Source: Bombilactobacillus folatiphilus (lineage in GTDB: Bacteria; Bacillota; Bacilli; Lactobacillales; Lactobacillaceae). Taken from it: a stretch of 64,000 nucleotides of DNA. How positions within the stretch are numbered: the first letter of the stretch is position 1; the number at the start of each line of letters is the position of its first letter. The DNA lies in assembly GCF_023380265.1 (NCBI RefSeq), contig NZ_CP093366.1:930001-994000 (forward strand). The letters are read 5' to 3'. The position numbers and the translations under genes are program-made. The notes under the pieces were generated by a model. The model saw only the letters and a program-made list of their open reading frames with translations. It had not been told where the DNA came from and did no database searches. This document shows positions 53,269 to 64,000 of the stretch, piece after piece.

Positions 53269-54164
53269 CTATCATTTTTCAAGAGCATAATTTGAGGAAC
53301 ATAAAAATCTGCTTGCTTTTGATATAATGCTTTCGCAATACCATTAAAAGTTAGTAGTACTTGTTTACTTGAAGCCGCTAATGTAATTTTACTCCCATTT
53401 TGTACTTGCTGCCATTGCTCATCAGTTAAAGTGCAACGAGGAATTTGGGACGAAAACGCAGCTTCTAGCGGTAAACAAAAATCAAATTCATTTTGCTGTA
53501 ATTTCGCGCTAATTTGGTCAAAACTAACAGTTTGATCCAAAGTAAACGAACTGCCGGCAGTCCGTGTCAAGCGGCTCATATACGCAGGCACATTTAAAGA
53601 TTCTCCTAGCTGAACCGCCAAAGTCCGAATATAAGTCCCCTTAGAACAAACCACCGTAAAATCAAGCATTTGTAAATGTTGATGCTCATCAAAATGGGGC
53701 ACACCACGCATTTGAAATTTTTTGATGGTTACTTGTCGTGAAGGTCGTTGAACGATTTGACCAGCACGCGCATATTCATACAACCGCTTACCATTGACTT
53801 TTACTGCAGAATACATCGGTGGAGTCTGTTGAATCGAACCGGTCAAACTTAACATGGCCGCTTCGACTTGTTCAATAGTAAAGGGTGTTAAAATTTCTTT
53901 TTGGTCAATAATTTCACCCGTTGCATCTTCGGTCGACGTGGCTTTCCCCAGCACAACTTGTCCTTGATAAACTTTATCCGAATCTAATAACCAATTAACT
54001 AGCTTGGTCGCCTGACCAACACAAATCGTTAAGACGCCATCGACTTCTGGATCCAATGTGCCCGTATGACCAATCTTTTTTTCGTGCAATAATTTGCGTA
54101 ATTGATAGACACAATCCGCACTAGTCATGCCCCTTGGTTTATACAATGGAATAATGCCATTCAT
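53265..54164 (-). CDS. truB: tRNA pseudouridine(55) synthase
   Basis: A 299-residue TruB that makes pseudouridine 55 in the T-loop of tRNAs. MNGIIPLYKPRGMTSADCV at the start and KIGHTGTLDPEVDGVL with the catalytic aspartate (GTLDP, about residue 40) are diagnostic. CSKGTYIRTLAVQLGE near 175 is also typical. The ATG at 54164 fits the family N-terminus; a GTG three codons earlier is possible, since GGAAAA lies before it. The preceding gene rbfA ends in its own terminator. Confidence 0.95.
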   Translation of the reverse strand: MNGIIPLYKPRGMTSADCVYQLRKLLHEKKIGHTGTLDPEVDGVLTICVGQATKLVNWLLDSDKVYQGQVVLGKATSTEDATGEIIDQKEILTPFTIEQVEAAMLSLTGSIQQTPPMYSAVKVNGKRLYEYARAGQIVQRPSRQVTIKKFQMRGVPHFDEHQHLQMLDFTVVCSKGTYIRTLAVQLGESLNVPAYMSRLTRTAGSSFTLDQTVSFDQISAKLQQNEFDFCLPLEAAFSSQIPRCTLTDEQWQQVQNGSKITLAASSKQVLLTFNGIAKALYQKQADFYVPQIMLLKNDR

Positions 54165-54210
54165 TAATCTCACACTTTTCCTTTACTTTTTTATTATTAT
54201 GTAACAAAAA

Positions 54211-54226
54211 AGTCGCAACAGCGACT
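54211..54226 (-). terminator. Terminator after rbfA
   Basis: Minus strand AGTCGC, TGTT loop, GCGACT, then six T. The stem overlaps the rbfA stop codon. Confidence 0.8.
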
Positions 54227-54575
54227 ATTTGTCTGGTGTATTCAATTGACGCAACAAATCATCAATATGCTCACCGTAACGAATTGAATCATCTTGCTTA
54301 AACAGCAATTCTGGAGTCTTATAAATGGATAAACGATGACCCATCTCGCCTCGAATCAAACCCTTAGCTTTGTTCAAACCAGCTAAAGCTTTTTGTGCTT
54401 CACTAGCAGTATCCGACAAAATGCTAAAATATATCGTAGCTTGTTGCAAATCGCCAGTTACATCGACACCTGTAATGGTGACACCACTAACTCGCGGATC
54501 ACGAACCCGTTTGAGCAAAATATCATTGACTTCTTTTTGAATCTCTTGTTCAACACGTCCAACACGATATTTCAT
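54225..54575 (-). CDS. rbfA: Ribosome-binding factor A
   Basis: A 116-residue KH-like protein for late 30S maturation. The segments RVGRVEQEIQKEVNDILLK and RDPRVSGVTITGVDVTGDLQ (about residues 4-45) are typical. It closes the rimP-nusA-ylxR-ylxQ-infB-rbfA operon and is followed by a terminator. Confidence 0.96.
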   Translation of the reverse strand: MKYRVGRVEQEIQKEVNDILLKRVRDPRVSGVTITGVDVTGDLQQATIYFSILSDTASEAQKALAGLNKAKGLIRGEMGHRLSIYKTPELLFKQDDSIRYGEHIDDLLRQLNTPDK

Positions 54576-54587
54576 GATTGATACCTC

Positions 54588-57236
54588 CTATTGTACAGGA
54601 ACCTCTTGCATGATATAAGCTTCAATTTGATCATCAACTTTAATATCGTTGTAATCTTCAATCATTAAACCACATTCAAAACCTTGTTTAACTTCTTTAA
54701 CATCATCCTTGAATCGTTTCAAAGATGCTAATTTACCTTCGTAAATCACGATACCGTTTCGAATTAAACGAACACCACTATCTTTTTGAATCAAACCATT
54801 ATCAACGATACAACCAGCAATTGTGCCTAATTTCGAAACTTTATAAGTCTCTCGCACAGTTAAGTTACCCGTTACTTTTTCTTCGTAAACGGGCTCTAGC
54901 ATCCCCTTCATAGCCGATTCAATTTCATCAATAGCATTATAAATCACATTATGCAACCGAATATCAACATTTTCGCTGTCTGCCTGGATCTTAGCTTGCA
55001 CCGTTGGACGCACGTTGAAACCAATAATAATTGCATTACTTGCAGAAGCTAGTGTAACATCACTTTCATTAATAGCACCAACGGCGGCATGGATAATATT
55101 GACCCGCACACCTTCGACGTCAATTTTTTCTAAACTATTACGTAATGCTTCGACAGAACCTTGAACGTCGCCCTTAATAACCACGTCAACTTTTTTCATA
55201 TCATTTTGTTTCATCGCATCAAACAAATTATCCAAGGTCACAGCGTTAGTTCGTTTACGTTCCTCAATTTGTGCACGCTTAGCCCGTTCTTCACCAGCAG
55301 ACCGTGCCGTTTTTTCATCTGCAAATACCACAAATTTGTCAGCTGATTGTGGGACTTCGTTTAATCCTGTAATCATGACTGGTTGTGAAGGCAACGCTTG
55401 TTCGATTTGGCGTCCACGATCATCAGTCATCACCCGCACACGACCAAAGGTATTACCAACAACAATTGGATCACCTTTTTTCAAGGTACCTTGTTGAACT
55501 AACAAACTCGCCACGGGCCCACGTCCCTTATCTAAACGTGCTTCAATGACCGTTCCGACAGCTCTTTGTTCTGAATTAGCTTTCAATTCTAAAACATCAG
55601 CTTCTAACAAGACCATTTGTAACAAATCATCAATACCGGTTCCCTGTTTAGCTGAAATGTTAGCAAAAATAGTATCGCCACCATAGCTTTCAGGAATTAA
55701 GCCATAATTCATCAACTCTTCAGTGACATGTTGGGGATTAGCATCTGGCTTATCAATCTTATTAATAGCGACAATAATCGGATCACCCGCGGCTTTAGCA
55801 TGATTAATAGCTTCAATCGTTTGTGGCATCACACCATCATCCGCTGCGACAACCAAAATAACAATATCAGTAATATCTGCACCACGTGCACGCATATTGG
55901 AGAAAGCCGCATGTCCTGGCGTATCCAAGAATGTGATCAAGCGACCATCTAATTCAACTTGATAGGCGCCAATATGCTGCGTAATTCCGCCGGCTTCACC
56001 AGCAGTCACATGACTATGCCTCAAATTATCTAATAAAGTAGTTTTACCATGATCAACGTGACCCATAATTGTCACAACTGGCGGACGATTAGTCAAATTG
56101 TCAGTGTTTTTTACTTCATCTTCAAAGAAAGTATCTAAATCAGTAATATCTTCTTCAAATTTTTCATTAGCTTCAATCCCATAATCAGCAGCCAAAATTT
56201 CAATTGTATCTTTATCAAGGGACTGATTTTGGTTAACCATCACGCCTAGCATAAAGAGCTTTTTCACAATCTCTGCTGGCTCACGATGTAAAATTTTACC
56301 TAAATCTTGAGCATTCATTCCCACACTGTACTCAAAAATTTCTGGCAATGGACGTTCCTTACGCTTAGGCATTTCCTTATGTGGCTTGTTATTCTGCTGC
56401 TTACGTAATTTACGCTTATTTTTATGCTTCGGACGATTACGATAATCAATATGCTCATTTTTACGACGATTATTCGTAAATTCATGTTGCCGCGTTTTTT
56501 CATTAGCAGATTTCTCATTTGCCGGCTTAGGCTTAGCAGCAGAAGTGGTTGCAGCTACCGGTTTTTGCGTAATTGGGCGTTGCGGACGCTGCTGCGCATG
56601 ATTATTGCCTGAAGTTTTCGCTGCTGACTTTTTAGCCTGATTATTACGTGCTTTTTGTTCCCTTTGCTTGCGTGCCTGGTCAACTCGCGCTTGATCAACT
56701 GACGATACAGAAGCTTGCGCATTTTGCTTATATTGAGCCAGATGTTTTCGGCCAGCACTGGCACGATTCATCATTGACGAACGATGATCGTTGTTACTAT
56801 TAAAATTCCGATCCTGACGTTGATTATTATTTCTCCGTGGTCCGTTATTGTTGCCATTAGCCCGATTAGAATTATTAGTACGGTTATTATCTTGCCTAGC
56901 ACCGTGATTATTATTCGTGGATGGCTTAGTTGGTTGGTTCGAATGCTGATTCCGCCGTTCAGTATCATTAGTCTTTGGCGTATGCCGGATTGCTGTAACT
57001 TTAATTTTAGTTTTTCCTTTACTTTTATCGTCATTAACTGCCGTCGATGACTTAGTTTGACTTTTCACCGACTTAGTTGGCTGCTTGACAATTTTTTTTA
57101 ATTCATTTAATTGTTTGTCATCCAAAACCGCCATATGTGAGAAAATATCCATTTGGTGTTTTTGCGCTAAATTAACCAAATCTTTACTTGGAATATTTAA
57201 TTCTTTTGCTAACTCATAAACTCGTTTCTTTCCCAT
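54588..57236 (-). CDS. infB: Translation initiation factor IF-2
   Basis: An 882-residue IF-2. The N-terminal IF2_N motif ([20 protein letters not shown]) is followed by a long, low-complexity, Asn/Arg/Lys-rich linker (about 60-300). The G domain comes next, with GHVDHGKTT near 393, DTPGHAAF near 440 and NKID near 494, then domains II-IV. It brings fMet-tRNA to the 30S P site. The extended linker varies among lactobacilli and is not unusual here. Confidence 0.98.
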   Translation of the reverse strand: MGKKRVYELAKELNIPSKDLVNLAQKHQMDIFSHMAVLDDKQLNELKKIVKQPTKSVKSQTKSSTAVNDDKSKGKTKIKVTAIRHTPKTNDTERRNQHSNQPTKPSTNNNHGARQDNNRTNNSNRANGNNNGPRRNNNQRQDRNFNSNNDHRSSMMNRASAGRKHLAQYKQNAQASVSSVDQARVDQARKQREQKARNNQAKKSAAKTSGNNHAQQRPQRPITQKPVAATTSAAKPKPANEKSANEKTRQHEFTNNRRKNEHIDYRNRPKHKNKRKLRKQQNNKPHKEMPKRKERPLPEIFEYSVGMNAQDLGKILHREPAEIVKKLFMLGVMVNQNQSLDKDTIEILAADYGIEANEKFEEDITDLDTFFEDEVKNTDNLTNRPPVVTIMGHVDHGKTTLLDNLRHSHVTAGEAGGITQHIGAYQVELDGRLITFLDTPGHAAFSNMRARGADITDIVILVVAADDGVMPQTIEAINHAKAAGDPIIVAINKIDKPDANPQHVTEELMNYGLIPESYGGDTIFANISAKQGTGIDDLLQMVLLEADVLELKANSEQRAVGTVIEARLDKGRGPVASLLVQQGTLKKGDPIVVGNTFGRVRVMTDDRGRQIEQALPSQPVMITGLNEVPQSADKFVVFADEKTARSAGEERAKRAQIEERKRTNAVTLDNLFDAMKQNDMKKVDVVIKGDVQGSVEALRNSLEKIDVEGVRVNIIHAAVGAINESDVTLASASNAIIIGFNVRPTVQAKIQADSENVDIRLHNVIYNAIDEIESAMKGMLEPVYEEKVTGNLTVRETYKVSKLGTIAGCIVDNGLIQKDSGVRLIRNGIVIYEGKLASLKRFKDDVKEVKQGFECGLMIEDYNDIKVDDQIEAYIMQEVPVQ

Positions 57237-57249
57237 AAATTCACGCTCC

Positions 57250-57555
57250 TTAATTATTCTGCACTAATTCTTGAAATCTTTGAGCGAAACCTTTATCAGT
57301 AACAGCGATTGATTTGGTAGCCTGACCAATAGCTTGACTCAATTCAATTTGGGAAAAAGATAAATCAAAAGGAATTGACTTCTTATTTAAAGCTTTAATC
57401 AAAACCTGTTGCGCATTAGCACTAGTATCACTAGCCAAAAATACGAAATTGGCTCGACCACTCTTGATTGCTTTTAAAACTAATTCCTGACCGCTGATGG
57501 TTTGGCGTGCTCGTTTAGCAATTCCCAAAAAATTCAAAATTTGTTGTTCACTCAA
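57250..57555 (-). CDS. ylxQ: L7Ae-family ribosomal protein (YlxQ)
   Basis: A 101-residue L7Ae/L30e-fold RNA-binding protein, [20 protein letters not shown] at the start and [18 protein letters not shown] near 75. It is a K-turn binding protein encoded between ylxR and infB in most Firmicutes; its exact ribosomal role is unsettled. TTG start overlapping the ylxR stop by four bases, so it is coupled. Confidence 0.9.
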   Translation of the reverse strand: MSEQQILNFLGIAKRARQTISGQELVLKAIKSGRANFVFLASDTSANAQQVLIKALNKKSIPFDLSFSQIELSQAIGQATKSIAVTDKGFAQRFQELVQNN

Positions 57556-57860
57556 TGTTTTTTGCCTAACTCACCAAATAAATCTAGCCGCGCCTTTTGG
57601 TGATCTACATAGTCATATAGTTCCTGATAAAATTCAGCCGACAACTTGACTTTTAAAATCTTATCTAACGTATGTGCACTAGCCGCTTGCTTGACAGCTT
57701 GCGGATCTAAGCCCACATAAGCACCACGACCTGGTTTTTTACCAGTCGCATCAACGCTCACTTCGCCTTCTTTGTTGCGCACAATCCGAACTAATAATCT
57801 TTTAGGTACCATCTCATTTGTCAAAACATCTTTACGCATTGGAACTTTCCGAGCCTTCAC
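57552..57860 (-). CDS. ylxR: YlxR family RNA-binding/nucleoid protein
   Basis: A 102-residue DUF448 protein with KVPMRKDVLTNEMVPKRLLV and the family signature TGKKPGRGAYVGLD near residue 40. Reported roles include RNA binding and transcription regulation (RnpM, binding RNase P RNA). It starts with GTG behind GGTGG. It belongs to the nusA-infB operon. Confidence 0.9.
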   Translation of the reverse strand: MKARKVPMRKDVLTNEMVPKRLLVRIVRNKEGEVSVDATGKKPGRGAYVGLDPQAVKQAASAHTLDKILKVKLSAEFYQELYDYVDHQKARLDLFGELGKKH

Positions 57861-57882
57861 ACAACCACCACCTTAAATCAGT

Positions 57883-58968
57883 TTAATCCAAATCTTCTTC
57901 GTCCACTTCTTCACCAGTTTCATCAACAAATTCCACTTCAGATTCTGGTTTAATATCAATTTTAAAACCTGTTAACTTAGCAGCCAACCGTGCGTTTTGC
58001 CCTTTTTTACCGATTGCTAAAGATAGATGATAATCAGGTACAATCACAATACAAGATTTAGGATTCGTTTCATCATCAAATTGTACTGCAATCACTTCGG
58101 CCGGATTCAAAGCATTCGCAATAAAATCAGACGGATTAGGTTCCCATTCTACAACATCAATATTTTCACCATTCAGTTCATCGACAATTGCTTGCACACG
58201 TTGGCCTTTAGGTCCCACGGTCGTACCCACCGGATCAATATTACTGTTTTCAGACCTCACCGCAACTTTCGTCCGATCGCCTGCTTCACGCGCAATCGAA
58301 ACTATTTCTACAGTTCCATCATAAATCTCTGGTACTTCTTGCTCAAGCAGACGTTTAACCAAACCTGTATCAGAGCGTGATACAAAAATTTGTGGTCCCT
58401 TAGTTGTGTTCTCAACTTTTGAAACATAAACTTTGATTCGATCATGTGGCTGATAAACTTCACCCGGAATTTGATCAAGATAACCCATCACCGCTTCGAC
58501 ACGACCAAAGTTAATATAAACAAATTTATTATCGCTGCGCTGAATCACACCTTGTATAATCTCATCTTGATATTGACTATACTCATTATAAACATTATTT
58601 CGTTCAGCCTCTCGAACGCGTTGCATTACCACTTGCTTAGCGGTTTGGGCAGCAATACGACCAAAGTTGCTCGGGGTCACCTCTTCATTCAGGTGATCAC
58701 CTAATTCATAACCACGATTAACTTGCTGCGCATCTGTCAAACTGATTTCTAAGCGTTCATCAGTGACTTCGTCGACCACTTCTTTGACTGTATAGACATG
58801 AAAATCGCCTTTTTTATCATCAAAAATCACTTCAACATTTTGTGCTTGACCATAATTACGTTTATAGGCCGATTTCAGAGCATCTTCCATTGCATCAATA
58901 ATTAATTCTTTCGAAATGCCTTTTTCTTCTTCTAAGGCATCTAACGCTCCCATCAATTCTTTACTCAT
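57883..58968 (-). CDS. nusA: Transcription termination/antitermination protein NusA
   Basis: A 361-residue NusA: N-terminal RNA-polymerase-binding domain, S1 domain (GVIQRSDNKFVYINFG near 140), then two KH domains (VGTTVGPKGQRVQAIV near 250; LAIGKKGQNARLAAKLTG near 318). It ends in an acidic tail without the C-terminal repeats of proteobacterial NusA, as usual in Firmicutes. Confidence 0.97.
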   Translation of the reverse strand: MSKELMGALDALEEEKGISKELIIDAMEDALKSAYKRNYGQAQNVEVIFDDKKGDFHVYTVKEVVDEVTDERLEISLTDAQQVNRGYELGDHLNEEVTPSNFGRIAAQTAKQVVMQRVREAERNNVYNEYSQYQDEIIQGVIQRSDNKFVYINFGRVEAVMGYLDQIPGEVYQPHDRIKVYVSKVENTTKGPQIFVSRSDTGLVKRLLEQEVPEIYDGTVEIVSIAREAGDRTKVAVRSENSNIDPVGTTVGPKGQRVQAIVDELNGENIDVVEWEPNPSDFIANALNPAEVIAVQFDDETNPKSCIVIVPDYHLSLAIGKKGQNARLAAKLTGFKIDIKPESEVEFVDETGEEVDEEDLD

Positions 58969-58989
58969 GACCTAAATCTCCTTATTTAG

Positions 58990-59463
58990 TTAGAACTCAA
59001 TTGCTAAACGTATCGCAGCAATTTGTCGCCGTGGAATAATGAGCTTTTTTGTCTGCGACTTGATCTTTATTTCTAATGTTAATTGATCATCATCATAAGC
59101 CAGCAGTGTTCCTTCAAAAACTTTATTTCCTTCTAATTTTTGATACAGGCTAACATGAATATATTGATTCACAGCAGCTTGTAAGTCCTGCTGCGTTTTG
59201 AGTGGACGCTCAGCACCTGGCGAAGATACCTCTAAAAAGTAAGCATTGGGGATCACTTCAGGATCTTGGACATCAAGCTGATCACTTAATTCCTGACTCA
59301 CCACAGCACATTCTTCAATGTCAATTCCCCCAGGCTTGTCAATATATAAACGTAAATACCAACTTCCTGCTTCTTTAACATATTCTAAATCTACTAAATA
59401 AAAGTCATGACCATGCAAAATAGGCTGCACCAGCTGTGTAACTTTTTCAGTAACAGAAATCAC
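58990..59463 (-). CDS. rimP: Ribosome maturation factor RimP
   Basis: A 157-residue RimP for 30S assembly. Typical segments are DLEYVKEAGSWYLRLYIDKP near 30 and YFLEVSSPGAERPLKT near 85. GTG at 59463, about eight bases after AAAGGAG, gives the family length; an open frame from TTG 59481 runs through the ribosome binding site. It is first in the operon and preceded by a terminator. Confidence 0.94.
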   Translation of the reverse strand: MISVTEKVTQLVQPILHGHDFYLVDLEYVKEAGSWYLRLYIDKPGGIDIEECAVVSQELSDQLDVQDPEVIPNAYFLEVSSPGAERPLKTQQDLQAAVNQYIHVSLYQKLEGNKVFEGTLLAYDDDQLTLEIKIKSQTKKLIIPRRQIAAIRLAIEF

Positions 59464-59519
59464 ATCAACACTCCTTTTCAATAATCTTCAAATCTTCTTT
59501 CGTTAACCTGCAATAAAAA

Positions 59520-59541
59520 GAGTGAGCATTTCTGCTCACTC
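59520..59541 (-). terminator. Terminator between polC and rimP
   Basis: Minus strand GAGTGAGC, six-base loop, GCTCACTC, then TTTTTATT. Confidence 0.85.
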
Positions 59542-59616
59542 GTCATGTAAAATCAACTTAACAATAGTATATAACTACCAAAAAAATTTTTCAAGTCAAG
59601 CACCTCAACACATTGC

Positions 59617-62600
59617 TCAAAACAACGATAGTTGATTCTCATCGGGAATTCCTTCTAATACTTTATTTTCCGTTAGATAATCAATAATTGATTGTGAAAC
59701 GTGACCACGCTTGGATAAATCTTCTTTTGACAAAAATGGTTGTTCTTCACGTGCCGCAACAATTTGTTTAGCAACATTCAAACCCAAACTTGGAACTGCA
59801 ATAAATGGTGCAAGTAATGTGTGTGCGTCCAAAATTTTAAAATTCATCGCATCTGAGTGTTCCAAATCAACCATCTTAATATTAATATCACGTTCCAAAC
59901 ATTCATTGACAATCTCTAATACAGTCAATAAACTTTTGTCCTTTGCGGTTGCGTCATTGCCTTGCTCATTGATTAACTTTATCTCATTTTTGACCGCTTC
60001 TTTGCCATTAGCCATGGTTACCAAATCAAATACATCCGCCCGCACAGACAAGTACGCGCAATAATAAATAATTGGCATATGGACTTTAAAATAAGCAATC
60101 CGTAAAGCCATCATAATATAAGCTGTCGCATGGGCTTTTGGAAACATATATTTGATTTTTAAACAGGAATCAATATACCAATCGGGTACATTTTCATTAT
60201 CCTGCATAACTTTTTGCCATTCATCTGGAATCCCTTTACCCTTACGAACATGTTCCATAATCTGAAACGACATCCCCGGTTCCATGCCCCAATGAATTAA
60301 GTCCATCATGATATTATCACGACAACCAATCACATCTTTTAACGTCACAATACCTTGTTGAATATATTCTTCCGCATTACCAAGCCAGACATCAGTTCCG
60401 TGTGACAAACCTGAAATTTGTAATAACTCTGCAAAAGTTGTGGGATGCGTTTCCTCCAACATACCACGGACAAATTTGGTTCCAAACTCAGGAACACCTA
60501 GGGTTCCCATTTTAGAATTAATTTGTTCAGGTGTTACTCCTAATGCTTCCGTGCCTGAAAACAAAGACATCACATCCGGATCATCTGTGGGAATTGTTTT
60601 TGGATCAATCCCCGACAAATCTTGCAACATCCGGATCATCGTTGGATCATCATGACCTAAAATATCCAGTTTCAAAATATTATCGTGAATCGAATGAAAA
60701 TCAAAATGCGTTGTTTTCCAAGCTGCACTTTGGTCATCAGCCGGATATTGAATCGGCGTAAAGTCATAGATATCCATATAATCTGGCACTACAATAATGC
60801 CCGCCGGATGTTGCCCCGTCGTTCGCTTCACCCCCGTAGAACCAGCAGCTAAACGGTCCTTTTCAGCTCCCCGAAATTTTTGATCAGTTAATTCTTCAAA
60901 ATTGCTGACATAGCCATACGCTGTTCGATCCGCAACAGTACCGATTGTACCCGCTCGAAAAACGTGATCTTCACCAAACAAAACTTTCGTATAATTATGC
61001 GCAATTGGTTGATAATCACCCGAAAAGTTCAAATCAATATCAGGGACTTTATCACCATTGAAACCTAGGAAAGTTTCAAAGGGGATATCGTGACCATCTT
61101 TCATCAATTCAGTTTGACACTCAGGACAAAGCCTATCTGCCAAGTCAAAACCTGAGCCAACCTCACCTTGAGTATAAAATTCCGTATATTGACAATTAGG
61201 ACAACGATAATGTGGCGGCAACGGATTAACTTCCGTAATTCCTGTCATAGTAGCTACCAAACTAGAGCCCACAGAGCCCCGGGAACCAACTAAATAGCCA
61301 TCTTTATTACTTTTATAAACCAATTTCTGAGCAATTAAATAGATTACCGAAAAACCATTACCAATGATACTTTTAAGTTCCTTATCCAAACGCTGTTGGA
61401 CAATCTCAGGCAATGGATCACCATATAATTCGTGTGCCTTATTATAGGTTAAATCCTGAATTTCCTGTTCGGAACCCGGAATTTTCGGTGTATAAAGCTT
61501 ATCCTTAACCGGTGTAATATCATCGTCTACCCAATCAGCCACAATTCGTGGATTGTCAATTACAACTTGATGTGCTGTCTGCTCACCTAAAAATTGCAAA
61601 TCAGCCAACATTTCGTCGGTAGTTTTAAAATCGGCAAGTGGCAGTGTTTGCCGAGCTAATGGATTACTTTTCACAGCTTTAACAATTATTTCTCGATAAA
61701 TCGCATCTTTTGCATCCAAATAATGCACATCACCACTGGCAACGACAGGTTTATCCAAATCCTGACCCAACTTCACAATATTTGCCACAATCTCTTCCAA
61801 CGCTGTTTGATTATTAATCAAACCAGATTCAATTAACGGCTGATAAATAGCATGCGGCATGATTTCCAAATAATCATAAAACTGCGCTTTTTGATAAGCC
61901 TCATCATAACCCTTTTGCATCATCGCTGTGAAAACTTCGCCCGAACTACAAGCAGAACCGACTAATATTCCGTTACGATATTGATTCAAAATCCTGCGCG
62001 GAACGCGTGGCGTCCGAAAATAATATTCCGTCATCGAACTAGAGATAATTTTGAATAAATTTTTCAAGCCTGCCTGTGTTTGTGCCAATAAAATTGCGTG
62101 ATAAGGCCGTGCTTGCTTGTAAGCCTCATCACCACCAATATGATCATTTAACTGCAAAACATTTGTAATTGAAAATCGCTCATTCATTTCTTTAAACAAA
62201 GCATACATCAAATAACCTGTGGTAGCCGCATCAGAATTAGCCCGATGATGATGTTCCAATTTGATATCATAACGCTTTGCTAAACTATCCAGCTTATGAT
62301 TGCGGTATTCGGAATGCAACGTTCTAGACATTTCCAAAGTATCTACAACAGGCACACTGACTGGCTGATATTGACATCTGCGCCTAGCCGCATTCAAAAA
62401 TCCGATATCAAAAGTAACATTGTGACCCGCTAAAATAGCACCGCCCATAAAATCATTGAACTTGTCCATTGCTTCTTGCTCAGTATTACTATTGTGAACC
62501 ATGTCATCAGTTATTGATGTTAAATTAATCGTTGTAGCCGATAGTGGATGACCCGGATCAATAAATTCATCAAATTCTTGAATAATTTTACCGTCCTTCA

Positions 62601-63912
62601 TTTTCACCGCTGCCAATTCAATAATTGAGTCATAAACAGCCGACAATCCTGTGGTTTCCACATCAAATACTACATATTCCGCATCTGCTAGATTTTCATC
62701 GCGTAAATTATAGGCAATGGGTTCACCTTCATCCACCAGGTTAGCTTCAACACCATAGATAACTTTCACACTGTATTTTTGTCCGGCTGCATAGGCATCA
62801 GGGAAGGACTGCGCCGTAGAATGGTCAGTAATGGCAATGGCTGGTTGTCCCCAATCAGCAGCGCGTTTAACCAAATCTGTTGTGGAACTAATAGCGTCCA
62901 TTTGACTCATATTAGTATGCGTGTGCAATTCAATTCGCTTATCTTGAGCTTGATCTTCTCGCATCCGTTTTTTAACCACGTTTAAGTCATATGCGTTAAT
63001 GGTTAATTCTCTTGTATAATTATCTTCTTGTACAGATCCTCGAACTTTTAACCAAGTGCCCTTAGCAAAATCATCAAAAACTTCAGCCGTCTCCCCATTT
63101 TTAGAAAACTTCTTGACTACAAATGATGAAGTGTAATCTGTAATTTCCAAAATTAATAACTGTCGACCAGATCGCAGGCTACGAACTTCAGAACTAAAAA
63201 TATATCCTTCTACAACAACAGATTGCTGTTCTTCAGTGATTGCTTCCATGGATACAACAATAGCGTCAGCAGCAATTTTTTTACCAATTATCGGACCTGA
63301 ACTGCTAGTTTGTGGGTGACTACTTTTTTTATGTGACACATTGACACTAATTTGTTGTTGCTGCTGTAACTGTTTTTGTTGCAATTGTTCCTGCTGCATT
63401 TTCGTCTGTGATTGATCAACTGCAACTTGTAATTTAAACGACGGAAAACCCATTTGCTGCAACGTTTGTGTCAAATCATTTAAATATTGTTGCGACAAAT
63501 AGTCCCTCAAAATATCATTATTGATGATCAAGTTTAATTGTTGATTTTGTAATTCCAAACGCGACTGCTGCGCTAAAGTCCGCTTCATTGCCAAATTAAA
63601 GTTCTGTCGCTCCACTACCAACGGCCAATACGCAGTTAACAACTCAGAATTAACAGAAGGATTAGCTACTTGAACCTCAAAGTCAACTTGCTTAACCCCA
63701 GCAAATGCAGTTTGAAGATGCTGCTGAAAAATTTGCCAAGTTGACGCAGGTAATATCTGTGCAAAATCTAAAATAAAAGTCCATCGCTGAGATTCAGTAT
63801 GGACTTCGACTTTTTTAATTTGACCTGATTGAAAAATTGGCGTTTGCTTCATCTCATCTGGCAACTGTATTTGATTTAATAAATTTTGAAACATGCCTTG
63901 CACATCTGCCAT
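59617..63912 (-). CDS. polC: DNA polymerase III PolC-type alpha subunit
   Basis: A 1431-residue Gram-positive replicative polymerase with built-in proofreading. In order: an N-terminal domain and OB fold (about 225-310), PHP domain ([16 protein letters not shown] near 325), DEDDh exonuclease ([17 protein letters not shown] near 410, split PHP continuing after), and a polymerase core. The core has a zinc-finger [10 protein letters not shown]...CPECQ near 900, [10 protein letters not shown] with catalytic aspartates near 955, and helix-hairpin-helix near the end. GAGGTAG precedes the ATG. Confidence 0.98.
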   Translation of the reverse strand: MADVQGMFQNLLNQIQLPDEMKQTPIFQSGQIKKVEVHTESQRWTFILDFAQILPASTWQIFQQHLQTAFAGVKQVDFEVQVANPSVNSELLTAYWPLVVERQNFNLAMKRTLAQQSRLELQNQQLNLIINNDILRDYLSQQYLNDLTQTLQQMGFPSFKLQVAVDQSQTKMQQEQLQQKQLQQQQQISVNVSHKKSSHPQTSSSGPIIGKKIAADAIVVSMEAITEEQQSVVVEGYIFSSEVRSLRSGRQLLILEITDYTSSFVVKKFSKNGETAEVFDDFAKGTWLKVRGSVQEDNYTRELTINAYDLNVVKKRMREDQAQDKRIELHTHTNMSQMDAISSTTDLVKRAADWGQPAIAITDHSTAQSFPDAYAAGQKYSVKVIYGVEANLVDEGEPIAYNLRDENLADAEYVVFDVETTGLSAVYDSIIELAAVKMKDGKIIQEFDEFIDPGHPLSATTINLTSITDDMVHNSNTEQEAMDKFNDFMGGAILAGHNVTFDIGFLNAARRRCQYQPVSVPVVDTLEMSRTLHSEYRNHKLDSLAKRYDIKLEHHHRANSDAATTGYLMYALFKEMNERFSITNVLQLNDHIGGDEAYKQARPYHAILLAQTQAGLKNLFKIISSSMTEYYFRTPRVPRRILNQYRNGILVGSACSSGEVFTAMMQKGYDEAYQKAQFYDYLEIMPHAIYQPLIESGLINNQTALEEIVANIVKLGQDLDKPVVASGDVHYLDAKDAIYREIIVKAVKSNPLARQTLPLADFKTTDEMLADLQFLGEQTAHQVVIDNPRIVADWVDDDITPVKDKLYTPKIPGSEQEIQDLTYNKAHELYGDPLPEIVQQRLDKELKSIIGNGFSVIYLIAQKLVYKSNKDGYLVGSRGSVGSSLVATMTGITEVNPLPPHYRCPNCQYTEFYTQGEVGSGFDLADRLCPECQTELMKDGHDIPFETFLGFNGDKVPDIDLNFSGDYQPIAHNYTKVLFGEDHVFRAGTIGTVADRTAYGYVSNFEELTDQKFRGAEKDRLAAGSTGVKRTTGQHPAGIIVVPDYMDIYDFTPIQYPADDQSAAWKTTHFDFHSIHDNILKLDILGHDDPTMIRMLQDLSGIDPKTIPTDDPDVMSLFSGTEALGVTPEQINSKMGTLGVPEFGTKFVRGMLEETHPTTFAELLQISGLSHGTDVWLGNAEEYIQQGIVTLKDVIGCRDNIMMDLIHWGMEPGMSFQIMEHVRKGKGIPDEWQKVMQDNENVPDWYIDSCLKIKYMFPKAHATAYIMMALRIAYFKVHMPIIYYCAYLSVRADVFDLVTMANGKEAVKNEIKLINEQGNDATAKDKSLLTVLEIVNECLERDINIKMVDLEHSDAMNFKILDAHTLLAPFIAVPSLGLNVAKQIVAAREEQPFLSKEDLSKRGHVSQSIIDYLTENKVLEGIPDENQLSLF

Positions 63913-63931
63913 TAAACTACCTCAAATTCTT

Positions 63932-64000
63932 TTAATCATTATTCTGTAACAAAATTTTAATTGTTTCGCTAATATCACTCTGAGCGACTTCAACAGAGTC
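63932..64000 (-). CDS. C-terminal end of the gene upstream of polC
   Basis: Twenty-two codons and a TAA on the minus strand, open to the window edge (DSVEVAQSDISETIKILLQ..). In lactobacilli proS often precedes polC, but this short end carries no recognisable ProS motif, so identity is open. Confidence 0.4.
   Translation of the reverse strand, partial: DSVEVAQSDISETIKILLQNND

Noticed and set aside
56771..57050. Long alternative frames on both strands in the IF-2 linker
   Set aside because: They are by-products of low-complexity Asn/Arg codons in infB; the IF-2 frame is continuous and conserved at both ends.

Overview
The window is a stretch of chromosome from a low-GC Gram-positive bacterium of the Lactobacillaceae type. 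The evidence is the gene content and order (glyQ-recO-era-cdd-ybeY-phoH; hisS-aspS behind a T-box; hrcA-grpE-dnaK-dnaJ behind a CIRCE element; truB-ribF; rimP-nusA-ylxR-ylxQ-infB-rbfA; polC), the strong AGGAGG-type ribosome binding sites, frequent TTG/GTG starts, luxS and a class A sortase. I cannot fix the genus from sequence alone.

Layout. 1-25.1 kb is core chromosome, mostly on the minus strand. It holds the start of glyQ with its T-box, the recO-era-cdd-ybeY-phoH group, yqeY, rpsU, a PEP-kinase/phosphatase regulator, a YitT protein, msrB, the T-box-controlled hisS-aspS operon, a secreted SH3/amidase_3 cell-wall hydrolase, the prmA-rsmE-relA-dtd group, a GT-C-like membrane glycosyltransferase, a PspC peptide, a divergent Cro-like/S24-repressor switch with three operator-like palindromes, luxS and a ribokinase. 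25.1-30.7 kb is a scrap yard: an antiporter gene lacking its 5' part, a zinc-type dehydrogenase with an ABC-2 exporter (perhaps the remnant of a peptide-antibiotic cluster), a frameshifted Ltp-type superinfection-exclusion lipoprotein gene, a truncated second hicA, an unknown membrane protein, and relics of a RibD-C-like and a DUF3995-like gene.

30.7-41.8 kb is a defective prophage or phage satellite lodged beside tRNA-Ser(CGA). Its packaging/head module runs leftward (frameshifted terS, terL, portal, and a head-morphogenesis protein fused to an ADP-ribosyltransferase domain) and breaks off inside the scaffold gene. Its lysogenic module carries HicAB with an operator palindrome, a membrane protein gene bracketed by a 65-bp perfect inverted repeat, an orphan three-repeat CRISPR array of type II-A style, a likely type I toxin-antitoxin pair, a small xis-like gene and an integrase broken twice. 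No cas gene lies in the window.

41.9-64 kb is core chromosome again, all minus strand: apt-recJ, sortase, lepA, the dnaJ-dnaK-grpE-hrcA stress operon, ribF-truB, rbfA-infB-ylxQ-ylxR-nusA-rimP and polC. Together the core genes cover translation initiation and ribosome maturation, tRNA charging, the stringent response, protein folding and replication. The accessory block is a layered record of phage entry, decay and inter-phage exclusion. The most unusual structure is the CRISPR mini-array and its mirrored tail around 37.8-39.0 kb.
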